The notes under the pieces are model-generated. The model was given only the letters and a program-made list of their open reading frames with translations, was not told where the DNA came from and did not search any database. This document shows positions 10,601 through 19,641 of a stretch of 64,000 nt of DNA, piece after piece. Where the stretch lies: the NCBI RefSeq assembly GCF_000025545.1, contig NC_013889.1:1729501-1793500 (forward strand). Reading direction: 5' to 3'. Both the position numbers and the translations under genes were made by a program. The DNA is from Thioalkalivibrio sp. K90mix (GTDB lineage Bacteria > Pseudomonadota > Gammaproteobacteria > Ectothiorhodospirales > Ectothiorhodospiraceae). Every line of letters starts with the position of its first letter. Positions within the stretch are counted from its first letter, which is position 1.

Positions 10601-11361
10601 AACTGGCGTTCCACCTCGGCGGCATCCTCGCGCCAGACCGCCTTCAGCTCGGCCAGGCGCGCCAGGCGCGTGGCCAGCTCGGCGTACAATCCGTCCGGCG
10701 TCCGGTACGGCTCCAGCCCCACCGTGTCCGACAGATGCCCGAGCAGGGGCCGCACCTTGGCCAGGAGATCGTCGGGCCCCTCGCCAAAGGCCTGGCGCAG
10801 CAGACGCAGGTGATCCGCCGGCTGCGGATAGACAAAGCGGCGCCAGTAGTCACGCGCCGCCTCGGCCACCAGCTCCCCCTGGTCCGCCTCCAGGCGCTGG
10901 TTGAACAGGCTGCCGCTGTCGAAGGCATGCTCGCGCAGCATGCGATAGCACCACCCGTGGATGGTCGAGACCGCCGCCTCGTCCATCCACTCGGCGGCCA
11001 GCTCCAGCCGTCGCGCGGCCCCGGCGCGGGCGGCCGGCTCCGGGTAGGCGTCCAGCAGCGCCGGCCACAACGCCTCGTGGGCCGGGGCCGGTTCGCCGCG
11101 CAGGATGCGCGCCCCGCGCGCCAGCACGGCGCGGATGCGTTCGCGCAGCTCGCGGGTGGCGGCCTCGGTAAAGGTCATCACCAGGATCTGCGGCGGGGTC
11201 AGCTCGCCGGTACCCTCCGGCAGCTCGCCGTGGCCCAGCACCAGCCGCAGATACAGCGCGGCGATGGTGTAGGTCTTGCCGGTGCCGGCACTGGCCTCGA
11301 TCAGGCGGCTGCCGTGCAGCGGCAGTTCCATCAGCGCCAGCGGCTGCGCGCCCGCACTCAT
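7639..11361 (-). CDS. recB: RecBCD exonuclease V beta subunit RecB
   Basis: 3'-5' helicase and nuclease subunit of RecBCD, about 1240 aa. I chose the ATG at 11361 because it overlaps the recC stop (ATGA, 11358-11361) and gives the family N-terminus MSAGAQPLALMELPLHGSRL followed by Walker A EASAGTGKTYT. The frame is open further upstream but only inside recC. UvrD-type motifs include LVDEFQDTDPVQYRIL, LLIGDPKQAIYGFRGAD and VVTLHKSKGLEYPLVF. The C-terminal nuclease domain has FVDLVFEHEGRYYVADYKSN, with the Asp/Asp/Lys metal site (DYK). Complete in appearance. Confidence 0.97.
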   Translation of the reverse strand: MSAGAQPLALMELPLHGSRLIEASAGTGKTYTIAALYLRLVLGHGELPEGTGELTPPQILVMTFTEAATRELRERIRAVLARGARILRGEPAPAHEALWPALLDAYPEPAARAGAARRLELAAEWMDEAAVSTIHGWCYRMLREHAFDSGSLFNQRLEADQGELVAEAARDYWRRFVYPQPADHLRLLRQAFGEGPDDLLAKVRPLLGHLSDTVGLEPYRTPDGLYAELATRLARLAELKAVWREDAAEVERQFRALHASALNRQQYQKPDDLIAAMHAWAEDPAALLPEKVGGTPVLERMCEQGVGERLKKGQSLPDDLHPAFVALNAAPEVCADDSERLLQAASVEIDRQFRQAQRVRVQMGFNDLLLRLRDALDGPGGEALAETLRRQFPVALVDEFQDTDPVQYRILERVYRIEDNPAEQGLLLIGDPKQAIYGFRGADIHSYLKARRATAGRHYTLPRNFRSTARLVGAVNRLFAHADGWPEGAFLFGQGDAGELPFHRVDAQDRGERLEHDGAEVPALTLWCTDPGTSVGTGVYREQMAAAAAEQMVRLLNGGADGTCGFRDGEGWRPVRPRDIAVLVRGRVEARLMQEALRARGVRSVYLSEGESVFATPEAGDLLRWLRACAEPTSERLLRAALATPTLGQSLADLHRLTTDELRWEHRVEQFREYRRLWQTRGVLPMLRRLLHDFDVPRRLLASADGERALTNLLHLSELLQRAAAELDGEQALIRHLIEHREGERAAADEQVLRLESDEDLVKVVTLHKSKGLEYPLVFLPFVCAFRAVDPKKDVPRIDRPPGGRPRWIFRMDSRAQERADRERLAEDLRLLYVGMTRARHACWMGLAPIVSGRGKENELHRSAVGYLLNGPEPMPNGELEDRLQEARGDESAIAIEPLPEIMGTSVRLAQQTAALGRARTPTRPVREPWWVASYSAIAHPDEAHAPAPLVADPVAPDSALEDLLRERAETPGAGADPSHGVSRPEVPVAGGLHDFPRGPAPGTFLHGLLEWAAEQGWEAVVTDRARLDDEVRRRCEQRDWGDWAPVVQDWMRRLITAEYALASGGSFRLDELGVYQPELEFLFETRWLQSRRLDAAVCEQLLPGQARPPAGDRLLNGMLKGFVDLVFEHEGRYYVADYKSNWLGPGPDAYGPERLRDAVLEHRYDLQLVIYTLALHRQLQARMPGYDYDRHMGGGVYLFLRGIDAPGRGVFHDCPPRALIEQLDGWFAEGPDRPREARA

Positions 11362-14300
11362 TCCATCGCCTCCCCGGCGGCCAGCGCCTCGAACAGCGGC
11401 CGGTACAGCCGGTCGCGCCAGTGCCCGAACGCCGGGTCCTGCAGCAGCGCCTCCGGGTCCGGCCAGGCACGCGCCAGCGCCGGGCTCCGGGCCCATTCAC
11501 CGGGGCTGAAGTCGTCCCCGACCAGCATCTTGCGCGCCCGCGCCAGCGGATCGGGATCGTCCTTCGCCTCGGCCTGCAGCCAGGCGAAGGCCGTGGCGCA
11601 GGCCACCGGCAACGGGCGTTCCAGGCCGGCCGCCCAGCCCTCGACCAGGGCCCCGAGGTGCTCGCGGGCCTGCTCCGGCCCCAGACCCGGCAGGTGCAGC
11701 GCGGTATCCAGCCCGATCACCTCGGTGGCGACCGGTCCGCCTTCGCCCGCGCCCTGGTTTGCCAGCAGGTGTTCGAGCCAGGGCTTGGCCAGCTTGTCCA
11801 CCCGCCAGTCCTTTTTCTGTTTCAGTTTGCTCACGGTGTAGTCCAGATAGACGGCTTGCCCGGCCGCGCCACGCAGGGCGGGGCCGGCCCCCTCCAGCGT
11901 CCAGCCCCCCTGCCCCAGACGCACCGCGGGCACCGGCGGCAGCCGCTCCGGCCAGGCCGCCAGACGCAGGCCGATACGCTCCAGCAGACGCCCGGACTCG
12001 GCGATCATCGCGTCGCGTTCCAGCTCGCCGGCGGCACCCAGCGGCAACGCACCGGTGCGCTGCAGCCGCGCGGCCTCGGCCTCCAGCACCGGGCCCCAGG
12101 CCTCGGGGTCCTCGCCGTGGTCCAGCGCGGCCGCGACCAGGGCCTCGCGCACCTGCCACTGCTCCAGCCCGGCCAGTGCAAAGGGCTCCAGATCTTCGCT
12201 CGGGGCCTCTTCGCGATCGAACACCACGCCCAGCCGATGGCGGAAGAACGCCTCCGCCGGGTCGCGCAGGAAACGCATCAGCGCATCCGGGCCCAGCACG
12301 CGTTCGTCGTCGGCTGCGTCCGGCGGTGGCAGTTCGATTGCGCCCGGCGCCGGGGTCTCGTCGCCGTGGTGAACCGCCTCCCACTCGCGCGCGTAGGTGA
12401 AGTACCGGGCCTGCGCCGGGTCGGGCGGGAAATTGGCCGGCGAGAACGGCTGCAGGGTGTGCTCGGTGGTCAGATGGTCCAGCAGCGGGTCGTCCCTGCT
12501 CGGAGCACCGGCCTCCTCGGCGCCCTGGAGCCGCCAGCCGGCGGCCAGGTGATCGCGCAGCTGCGCGACCAGCACCGAGGGCGGCTGCGACTCGTTGTCG
12601 CGCGCGCTGTGGCCCACCCAGCTCACATGCAGCTGCCGCCGCGCGGACAGCAATGCCTCCAGAAACAGGTAGCGGTCGTCCTCGCGCCGCGAGCGGTCGC
12701 CCGGGCGGTAGTCGCGGCGCATCAGGTCGAAGTCCACCGGCGTCGGGCTGCGCGGATAGTCGCCGTCGTTCATGCCCAGCAGGCAGACGATGCGAAACGG
12801 GATCGCGCGCATCGGCATCAGCGTGCCGAAGTTCACCGAGCCGGCCAGGAAGCGCTGCCCCAGCCCGCTGTCCTCCTGGCTGGCCAGCCACTGCTCGCGC
12901 ACGACGCCCAGCGGCAGGGGGTCGTCCAGTTCCGCCTCTGCGCAGTCGGCCTGCCACTGGTCCAGCGCCTCGCGCAGGCGCCCCAGCGTGAACAGTTCGG
13001 CATCGGTCTCGCCGGCAAAGAAGGTATCCAGCAGTTCGCGCAGCCGGGTATTCCATTCGCCAGGGGTATGGGCATGGCGCAGCCAGTCCCACGTCTGCGT
13101 CAGTGCGGTGATCAGGTCATCCATCGGCCCCAGCAGGGCGGCCTCGATTCCACCGATCTCGTCGAACGGCTCCAGCCCCTGCCAGGCCCCCGCGCCCCCG
13201 GATGCATAGCCCAACAGCATCCGGCGCAGGCCGAAGCGCCAGGTGTTCTGCTCCAGCCCCTCCGGCAGGCCAAGCCCCGCGCGCTGCTCGGCATCCAGGC
13301 CCCAGCGCACCCCCGCCCCCTCGGCCCAGCGGTGCAGGGTGGTCAGGTCTTCTTCGGCGATCCCGAATCGCCGGCGCAGCGCCGGCACATCCAGCAGGTC
13401 CAGCACCTCGGCCACGCCCATCCGGCTCTCCGGCAGCGACAGCAGGCGCTCCAGCGCGATCAGCACCGGGTCGCGCCCGCGCGGCCCCTGGTCGGACAGG
13501 GTGTAGGGGATGTAGCGCGGGTCGTCCGGCGGGAGCTGGCCGAACACGGCCTCGATGTGCGGGGCGTAGGCGTCGATGTCCGGGACCATCACGATCACGT
13601 CGCGCGGGCGCAGGTCCGGGTCGGCGTCGAAGTGCGCGAGCAGCCGGTCGTGCAGGATCTCCACCTCGCGCAACGGGCCATGGGCGACATGAAACTGGAT
13701 GGAGTCGTCGTCCGGCGCCACGGCCGGCCAGCTCTCGCGGGTCTCGCCCAGCGGGCGCAGTTCGCGGATGTCGTCCTGCAGCTGGTGCAGCAGGCAGTCG
13801 CCGCCGTGCGGCTCGAAGTAGTCGACCCGCTTCCAGGCGAGGGTACGCAGCACCGCGTCGTAGGCAGTGGGGTCGTCGTGTTCGTCCAGCAGGCCGATGT
13901 AGTCGCGGCCCTGCTTGCCCCAGGCGGCCAGCAGCGGGTGCGCATGCTGGTGCAGCTCGGCGTCGTCCAGCACGCTGGGCATCCCGGCCTTGCGCGCCTG
14001 GCGCTGGCGCGTCGCGCGCAGCAGGTCCTTGTCGGCGACGATGTCGGCCCAGTAGTGCTCGCAGGGGTTGTGCACGCAGACGAGGATCTGGCACACGCCC
14101 GCCAGCCCCTCCAGCGCCTCGAGGATCTGCCCGGGCATCGAGGAGATGCCGAACACGATCAGCCGCCGTGGCAGGCCCGGCGGGCGCTCGCTCAGGCCCT
14201 GCACGGCCTCGCGGTAGCGGGCGTGGACCGTGGCCCGGCTGGTGTCGGCCGGGCCCTCGCCGATGTCCTCGCGCAGCAGGCGCCACAGCGCGGCCTGCCA

Positions 14301-14879
14301 GCGATCGCCCTCCGCCAGCGGGGTCTCGCGGCCACGCGCGTCGCGCAGGACATCGCGCCCGGTGGCCCAGGAGGTCAGCCAGTCGGCACGATAGACCTGG
14401 TACTGGTCGAACAGGTCGGCCAGACGTTCGGCGAGCTGGTGGCGCTTGCGCAGGTCGCCGCCGTCGCGCGGGTCATCGTCGGCAAGAAAGCGCGCCAGCG
14501 GGGCGAACTCCGGACGCGCGAGGCACTCCGGCAGCAGGCGCATCAGACGCCAGATCAGCGGGCGCTTGGCATACGGCGATTCCAGCGGCACGGCCTCCGG
14601 CCCGAGCACCGCCCGGTAGGCCGACCAGACAAAGCGCGACGGCAGCTGCATGTCCAGCGCGGCGGCGATGCCACAGCCGGGCGGATCGGCATCCGGATGC
14701 GCGGCCAGGGCATAGCGCAGCCACTGCGCCATGCCGTTGCTCTGCACCAGCAGAGTCTCGTTCTCCAGCGGGCCGAGCGGCGCGCGCTGCATCCACTCGA
14801 CCACCAGGGCACGCAGCGACTCCAGATGGTTGCCGTGCAGCACCACCATCCCTGGCTGCAGATCGCCGGACTGCGTCAC
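11358..14879 (-). CDS. recC: RecBCD exonuclease V gamma subunit RecC
   Basis: Chi-recognition and scaffold subunit of RecBCD, 1173 aa, near the E. coli length of 1122. The N-terminus MTQSGDLQPGMVVLHGNHLE is the family start (loading onto the inactive helicase fold), with LLVQSNGMAQWL soon after. The middle contains FGISSMPGQILEALEGLAGV and DVIVMVPDIDAYAPHIEAVF; the inactive nuclease-like C-terminal domain follows. First gene of the recCBD operon. The 147-bp gap to the divergent nucleoside transporter must hold both promoters. Confidence 0.96.
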   Translation of the reverse strand: MTQSGDLQPGMVVLHGNHLESLRALVVEWMQRAPLGPLENETLLVQSNGMAQWLRYALAAHPDADPPGCGIAAALDMQLPSRFVWSAYRAVLGPEAVPLESPYAKRPLIWRLMRLLPECLARPEFAPLARFLADDDPRDGGDLRKRHQLAERLADLFDQYQVYRADWLTSWATGRDVLRDARGRETPLAEGDRWQAALWRLLREDIGEGPADTSRATVHARYREAVQGLSERPPGLPRRLIVFGISSMPGQILEALEGLAGVCQILVCVHNPCEHYWADIVADKDLLRATRQRQARKAGMPSVLDDAELHQHAHPLLAAWGKQGRDYIGLLDEHDDPTAYDAVLRTLAWKRVDYFEPHGGDCLLHQLQDDIRELRPLGETRESWPAVAPDDDSIQFHVAHGPLREVEILHDRLLAHFDADPDLRPRDVIVMVPDIDAYAPHIEAVFGQLPPDDPRYIPYTLSDQGPRGRDPVLIALERLLSLPESRMGVAEVLDLLDVPALRRRFGIAEEDLTTLHRWAEGAGVRWGLDAEQRAGLGLPEGLEQNTWRFGLRRMLLGYASGGAGAWQGLEPFDEIGGIEAALLGPMDDLITALTQTWDWLRHAHTPGEWNTRLRELLDTFFAGETDAELFTLGRLREALDQWQADCAEAELDDPLPLGVVREQWLASQEDSGLGQRFLAGSVNFGTLMPMRAIPFRIVCLLGMNDGDYPRSPTPVDFDLMRRDYRPGDRSRREDDRYLFLEALLSARRQLHVSWVGHSARDNESQPPSVLVAQLRDHLAAGWRLQGAEEAGAPSRDDPLLDHLTTEHTLQPFSPANFPPDPAQARYFTYAREWEAVHHGDETPAPGAIELPPPDAADDERVLGPDALMRFLRDPAEAFFRHRLGVVFDREEAPSEDLEPFALAGLEQWQVREALVAAALDHGEDPEAWGPVLEAEAARLQRTGALPLGAAGELERDAMIAESGRLLERIGLRLAAWPERLPPVPAVRLGQGGWTLEGAGPALRGAAGQAVYLDYTVSKLKQKKDWRVDKLAKPWLEHLLANQGAGEGGPVATEVIGLDTALHLPGLGPEQAREHLGALVEGWAAGLERPLPVACATAFAWLQAEAKDDPDPLARARKMLVGDDFSPGEWARSPALARAWPDPEALLQDPAFGHWRDRLYRPLFEALAAGEAME

Positions 14880-15026
14880 CCTTGCTCCTTGTGCCCTGTG
14901 TGTGCCCCGTGTGATGGGCCTACCCTACCAATGTGCACGCCCCTGCGCCCGCCCCCATTGGCATCCGTGTGAAAGCCGGTATCTTGTGCGGTTTTTGAAC
15001 GCCGTCACAGAATCAAAGGGGACTGC

Positions 15027-16280
15027 ATGCTCGCACTGCAAGCCGGGCTGGGACTGCTCGCTTTCGTGGCCATCGCGTGGCTGCTGAGCGAACACAAGAC
15101 ACGCTTCCCCTGGCGTGAGGTGCTGGCCGGACTGGCGCTCCAGTTCGGGATCGCCGTGCTGCTGTTGAGCGTCCCCGGCGCGCAGCATGCGTTCCTGTGG
15201 CTGAACGAGGTCGTGATCGCCCTGACCGACGCCACCCAGGCCGGCACCTCGTTCGTGTTCGGCTATATCGGCGGGGACGACCCGCCGTTCGCGGTCGACG
15301 AGCCGGAAAACACCTTCATCCTCGCGTTCCAGGCGCTGCCGCTGGTGCTGGTGCTCTCGGCCCTGTCGGCGCTGCTGTTCTACTGGCGCGTGCTGCCGGT
15401 GCTGATCCGCGGGGCCTCGCTGGTGCTGCAGCGGGCGTTCGGTATTGGCGGCGCCCTGGGCGTGGGCACGGCGTCGAACGTGTTCCTCTCCATGGTCGAG
15501 TCGCCGCTGGTGATCCGCCCGTACCTGCGCCAGATGACGCGCAGCGAGCTGTTCGCGCTGATGAGCGTGGGCATGGCGACGCTGGCCGGCACGATGCTGG
15601 TGCTGTACTCGACCATCATCGGCACGGTGCTGGACGACGCGCTGGGCCACCTGATCGTCGCCTCGCTGATCAGCCTGCCGGCCGCGCTGCTGATCGCCAC
15701 CGTGATGATCCCGCCGACCGCGCCCTCCACCGCCGGCGAGCTGCTCCCCGAGACCGAGGGCGCCACCAGCTCCATGGACGCGATCACCCGCGGCACCCTG
15801 CGCGGGCTGGAACTGCTGCTGCAGATCATCGCGCTGCTGATCGTGGTGATCGCCCTGGTCGCGCTGGTCAACGTGATGCTGGGTGCGCTGCCGGAGGTCG
15901 CCGGGGCCGCGCTGAGCCTGGAGCGCATCCTGGGCTGGGTCTTCGCCCCGCTGGCCTGGCTGATGGGCATCCCCTGGGCCGAGGCCACCACCGCCGGCTC
16001 GCTGCTGGGGGTCAAGACCATCCTCAACGAGATGGTCGCCTTCCTGCAGATGGCCGAGCTGGGTGACGACGCGCTGTCCGCGCGCAGCGAACTGATCCTG
16101 ATCTATGCGCTCAGCGGCTTCGCCAACCTGGGCAGCCTCGGCATCCTGATCGGCGGCCTCGGCGCACTGGTGCCGGAACGGCGCAGCGAGATCGTGAGCC
16201 TGGGCATCCGCGCCATCGTCGCCGGCACGCTCGCCACGCTGATGACCGGCGCCGTGGTCGGCATCGTGCATATCGCCTGA
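15027..16280 (+). CDS. Concentrative nucleoside transporter (CNT/NupC family)
   Basis: Cation-coupled nucleoside importer of the inner membrane, 417 aa with about ten hydrophobic segments. Family motifs are TRFPWREVLAGLALQFGIAV near the N-terminus, GTASNVFLSMVESPLVIRPY in the first re-entrant hairpin region, and ALSGFANLGSLGILIGGLG near the C-terminus. The ATG at 15027 follows AAAGGGGACTGC, a fair ribosome-binding site. The gene stands alone, divergent from recC. Nucleoside preference cannot be read from the sequence. Confidence 0.93.
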   Translation: MLALQAGLGLLAFVAIAWLLSEHKTRFPWREVLAGLALQFGIAVLLLSVPGAQHAFLWLNEVVIALTDATQAGTSFVFGYIGGDDPPFAVDEPENTFILAFQALPLVLVLSALSALLFYWRVLPVLIRGASLVLQRAFGIGGALGVGTASNVFLSMVESPLVIRPYLRQMTRSELFALMSVGMATLAGTMLVLYSTIIGTVLDDALGHLIVASLISLPAALLIATVMIPPTAPSTAGELLPETEGATSSMDAITRGTLRGLELLLQIIALLIVVIALVALVNVMLGALPEVAGAALSLERILGWVFAPLAWLMGIPWAEATTAGSLLGVKTILNEMVAFLQMAELGDDALSARSELILIYALSGFANLGSLGILIGGLGALVPERRSEIVSLGIRAIVAGTLATLMTGAVVGIVHIA

Positions 16281-16343
16281 CGCGCGGCGGGGTCTGCCAA
16301 ACCGTTGGCAGCCGGGAGCCGTTCCGGTGTAGGCTTCTGCCTG

Positions 16344-16368
16344 GCGATATGCAAACTGAAATATAACG
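16344..16368. promoter_or_regulatory. Possible ModE-type operator upstream of modABC
   Basis: GCGATAT, ten bases, ATATAACG. The right half matches the CG(T)TATAT half-site known for ModE; the left half matches about five of eight positions. It is about 175 bp before modA in an AT-rich patch, where a promoter for modABC is expected. No modE gene is in the window. Confidence 0.35.
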
Positions 16369-16393
16369 AACCGCATATCCCCAGCTTCACCGT

Positions 16394-16500
16394 CACTGCG
16401 AGGAGCACCACGACGAAGCACAAAAGCAGCGAAGCTGCGTTGAACGGCCGAAGGCCGGCCCGAAGGGCGAGCGCAGCGAGTAATCGCGGACGAAACCACC
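16394..16500 (+). repeat. Dispersed-repeat remnant between the nucleoside transporter and modA
   Basis: The stretch begins CCGTCACTGCGAGGAGCAC, resembles one arm of the nemis/MITE-like repeats seen elsewhere in this window (CGTCATGGCGAGG), and contains a hairpin (GGCCGAAGGCCGGCC). The other arm is not clear. It fills much of the 263-bp gap before modA; no reading frame here looks coding. Confidence 0.4.
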
Positions 16501-16543
16501 CGAGCCAACCACAACCCGCACCCACAGGGAACTATCCCCACCC

Positions 16544-17302
16544 ATGCACCTGCGCGCCCTCCTCCTGACCCTCGTCCTGCTGCTGCCCGGCCTGGCGCAC
16601 GCCTCCGGGCCGCTGACCATCGCCGCCGCCTCGGACCTGCGCTTTGCCCTGGACGAGATCGTGGAGGCCTACCGCGAGGAGTATCCGGACGACCGCGTAC
16701 GCGTGACCTACGGCTCCTCCGGGCGCATGACCACGCAGATCCTCAACGGCGCGCCCTACGACCTCTTCTTCTCCGCCGACATCGCCTACCCGAAGCGGCT
16801 CTACGCGGAGGGGGCCGCCGTCACCGAGCCGTCCGTCTACGCGATCGGCCGCATCGTGCTGTGGAGCAACCGCCTGGATGCCTCCGAGCTGACGCTGGAG
16901 GACCTGACGCGCGACGACATCCGCCGCGTGGCCATCGCCTCGCCCACGCACGCCCCCTACGGCGTGCGCGCGATGGAGGCGCTGAAGGCCGCCGGCGTCT
17001 GGGAGGAGCTGCAGCCCAGGATCGTCAACGGCGACAACATCGCCCAGACCGCGCGCATGGTGCAGGCCGGCGGCGCCGACATCGGCATCATCGCGCTGTC
17101 ACTCGCGGCGTTTCCCGATCTCGCCGAACACCCGCACTACCTGATCGACGACGCGCTGCACGAACCCCTGACCCAGGGCTTCGTGATCACCCGCCGCGGC
17201 GCGGACAAGGACGCGGCGCACCGCTTCGCCGGGTTCATGGGCCGCGACACCGCCCGCGAGATCATGCGCCGCTACGGCTTCGAGATGCCTGGAGATTCGT
17301 AA
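16544..17302 (+). CDS. modA: Molybdate ABC transporter substrate-binding protein ModA
   Basis: Periplasmic molybdate/tungstate binding protein, 252 aa. The signal peptide MHLRALLLTLVLLLPGLAHA ends at an AHA-S cleavage site. Motifs of the family follow: LTIAAASDLRFALDEIV, YGSSGRMTTQILNGAPYDLF, FFSADIAYPKRLY. The stop TAA is 6 nt before the modB start. First gene of modABC. Molybdate supply fits molybdoenzymes of a respiring chemolithotroph, but none is in the window. Confidence 0.95.
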   Translation: MHLRALLLTLVLLLPGLAHASGPLTIAAASDLRFALDEIVEAYREEYPDDRVRVTYGSSGRMTTQILNGAPYDLFFSADIAYPKRLYAEGAAVTEPSVYAIGRIVLWSNRLDASELTLEDLTRDDIRRVAIASPTHAPYGVRAMEALKAAGVWEELQPRIVNGDNIAQTARMVQAGGADIGIIALSLAAFPDLAEHPHYLIDDALHEPLTQGFVITRRGADKDAAHRFAGFMGRDTAREIMRRYGFEMPGDS

Positions 17303-17308
17303 CCGAAT

Positions 17309-18001
17309 ATGTTCGAGCTGAGCCCCACGGACTGGATGGCGATCGAGGTCACCCTCAAGCTCGCGCTCTACACCACGCTGATCCTGCTGGTGATCGCCAC
17401 GCCGATCGCCTGGTGGCTGGCCAACGGGCGCGGCTCCCCCGGCGTGCGCACCGCGGTGCAGGCCCTCGTCGCCCTGCCGCTGGTGCTGCCGCCCACCGTC
17501 CTCGGCTTCTACCTGCTGGTGCTGCTCGGCCCGGCCGGGCCGGTCGGCAGCACGCTGGAGAGCTGGGGCCTGAACCACCTGGCCTTTACCTTTCAGGGCA
17601 TCCTGGTCGGCTCGGTCATCTACTCCCTGCCGTTCGCCGTGCAGCCGCTGCAGCAGGCCTTCGCCAACCTCGGCCGTCGCCCGGTGGAGATCGCCGGCTC
17701 GCTGGGCGCCGGGCGCATCGACCGCTTCGTGACCGTGATCCTGCCGATGACGCGCGGCGGCTTCATCGTCGCCGCCACGCTCGCCTTCGCCCACACCCTC
17801 GGCGAGTTCGGCGTGATCCTGATGCTGGGCGGCGCCATCCCCGGCGAGACCCAGGTGCTGTCCATCCTGATCTACGACCACGCCGAGGCGATGGACTTCG
17901 ACTCCGCCCATCGCCTGTCCTTCGGACTGCTGATCTTCGCCTTCGCCGTGCTGTTCATCGTCTACGCGATCAACCGCCGCTTCGACACGGTGCGCCTGTG
18001 A
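17309..18001 (+). CDS. modB: Molybdate ABC transporter permease ModB
   Basis: Inner-membrane channel subunit, 230 aa, five to six hydrophobic helices. The N-terminus ELSPTDWMAIEVTLKLALY and the motif ALPLVLPPTVLGFYLL are typical. The EAA loop reads EIAGSLGAGRIDRFVTVILP, the contact site for ModC. A GGAG ribosome-binding site sits 14 nt before the ATG. The stop codon overlaps the modC start (GTGA). Confidence 0.95.
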   Translation: MFELSPTDWMAIEVTLKLALYTTLILLVIATPIAWWLANGRGSPGVRTAVQALVALPLVLPPTVLGFYLLVLLGPAGPVGSTLESWGLNHLAFTFQGILVGSVIYSLPFAVQPLQQAFANLGRRPVEIAGSLGAGRIDRFVTVILPMTRGGFIVAATLAFAHTLGEFGVILMLGGAIPGETQVLSILIYDHAEAMDFDSAHRLSFGLLIFAFAVLFIVYAINRRFDTVRL

Positions 18002-19104
18002 CCCGGCCCACAACCGACACTCTGCGCATAAAGGCCCGGCTGGAACGCCCCGGCTTCACGCTGGACGTGGACACCGCCTTCCCGCTGGAGGGCGTCACCG
18101 CCCTGTTCGGCCGCTCCGGCTGCGGCAAGACTACCCTCCTGCGCATCATCGCCGGCCTGGAACACCCGCCCGGCGCCGAGGTGCACTTCGGCGACACCAC
18201 CTGGCAATCCGGCAAGACCTTCGTCCCGCTGCACCGCCGCCGCGTCGGCCTCGTGTTCCAGGAATCCACCCTGCTCCCGCACCTCTCCGTGCGCGGCAAC
18301 CTGCTCTACGGCTACAAGCGCACGCCGGAGCCCCTGCGTCGCCTGCACCTGGACGAGGTCGCCCGCCTGCTCGGCATCGACGACCTGCTGGAGCGCCGCG
18401 CCGACCAGCTCTCCGGCGGCCAGCGCCAGCGCGTCGCCCTCGGCCGCGCCCTGCTCATCAGTCCCGACCTGCTGCTGCTCGACGAGCCCCTGAACGCCCT
18501 GGACACCCAGACCAAGCGCGAGATCATGCCCTTCCTCGCCCGCCTGTCCGACAGGACCGGCATCCCCACCCTCCTGGTCACCCACGCCCCGGAAGAAGTC
18601 GAACGCCTCGCCCACCGCGTCGCCTTCATGCACGACGGCCAGCTCGAACGCCTGGAACCCCTGCGCGACGCCCTCGCCCGCGCCGACTCCCCCCTGTTCC
18701 GCGACGAAGGCGCCGTCTCCGTCCTGCAAGGCGAACTCGGCCCGGCGGACGCCCACGGCCTGCATCCCTTCGGCCCACCCGAGGCCCGCTACCGCGTACC
18801 GTCCACCCCCGGCGCCACCAACGGCGCCGGCCGCCCGGCCCGCCTGCGCATCGACGCCCGCGACGTCTCCATCGCCCTAACCCCGCCCCAGGACGTTTCC
18901 ATCCTCAACATCATCCCCGTCACCATCGAGTCGCTGGACGAGGCGCCTGGGCACCACGGGCCCGCGCGCGTACTCGCGGTGTGTCGGCAGGATGATGGGC
19001 AGACTTTGATGGCGGAGTTGACGAAGCTCTCCACCGAGCGGCTTGGCCTTCGGCAAGGCGCCCGCGCGCATGCGCTCGTCAAATCGGTCGCCTTCCTCGA
19101 CTGA
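17998..19104 (+). CDS. modC: Molybdate ABC transporter ATP-binding protein ModC
   Basis: ATPase of the molybdate importer, 368 aa. I place the start at the GTG at 17998, which overlaps the modB stop (GTGA) and gives MTRPTTDTLRIKARLERPGF. Walker A is FGRSGCGKTT, the Q-loop VGLVFQESTLLPHL, the signature LSGGQRQRVALGRALL, Walker B LLLLDEPLNALD and the switch VTHAPEEV. The C-terminal MOP/TOBE domain (RIDARDVSIALTPPQDVSIL onward) binds oxyanion and tunes activity. All key residues are present. Confidence 0.95.
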   Translation: MTRPTTDTLRIKARLERPGFTLDVDTAFPLEGVTALFGRSGCGKTTLLRIIAGLEHPPGAEVHFGDTTWQSGKTFVPLHRRRVGLVFQESTLLPHLSVRGNLLYGYKRTPEPLRRLHLDEVARLLGIDDLLERRADQLSGGQRQRVALGRALLISPDLLLLDEPLNALDTQTKREIMPFLARLSDRTGIPTLLVTHAPEEVERLAHRVAFMHDGQLERLEPLRDALARADSPLFRDEGAVSVLQGELGPADAHGLHPFGPPEARYRVPSTPGATNGAGRPARLRIDARDVSIALTPPQDVSILNIIPVTIESLDEAPGHHGPARVLAVCRQDDGQTLMAELTKLSTERLGLRQGARAHALVKSVAFLD

Positions 19105-19635
19105 GTTCCCTCGCCTGCGCCGCGAATGGCCCCCCACCATCGAACGATTCGCAAAACCCGCATAGTCCATGACAGAATCCGTATGACCGCCGTCACGAAG
19201 CCGACCTTTCCGCTGTGCACTAACCTCGAACCCCAATCCCAGCGAATCAAAGGCTTAAGACCACATCCAGATTACCCCTTACTGACCATGATAAATAACC
19301 CGGTCCACGAACATCGGGAAGCCACCCGTTCCTTAGCTGCGAACCTCAAAGGTTCCGACGTCTACCATTGGCTCATTGACAACGGGTATTTCCCAGAAAG
19401 CTACGTTCTCCCCCCATGCTATCAAGTCGCGCAGCGGCCAAATACACGGAAGAAATTTATTCCGGTTACAGGGCGCGGAAAGAACTACAACGTCCCTACG
19501 CACCAACTTGTGGGTGTGCACTTCCCAAAGTCCGAGTTTACCGATCGTGACTTTGGTGTCATACACCCACACTTACACAACGATATCGCATACCACATTT
19601 CTCGGAACTGGAAATCCGTTGTCAAGGCTCTCATT

Positions 19636-19641
19636 CCTAGT
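19636..19641. repeat. Target-site duplication CCTAGT, left copy
   Basis: Direct repeat of the CCTAGT at 20730-20735. In the uninterrupted gene it encodes Pro-Ser. The copy also provides the TAG stop of the transposase on the other strand. Confidence 0.93.

Noticed and set aside
8092-11841. A 1249-codon open frame antisense to recB and recC
   Set aside because: Shadow of recCB; no domain and no ribosome-binding site.
11421-14972. An 1183-codon open frame antisense to recC
   Set aside because: Same reason; the recC protein is complete on the minus strand.
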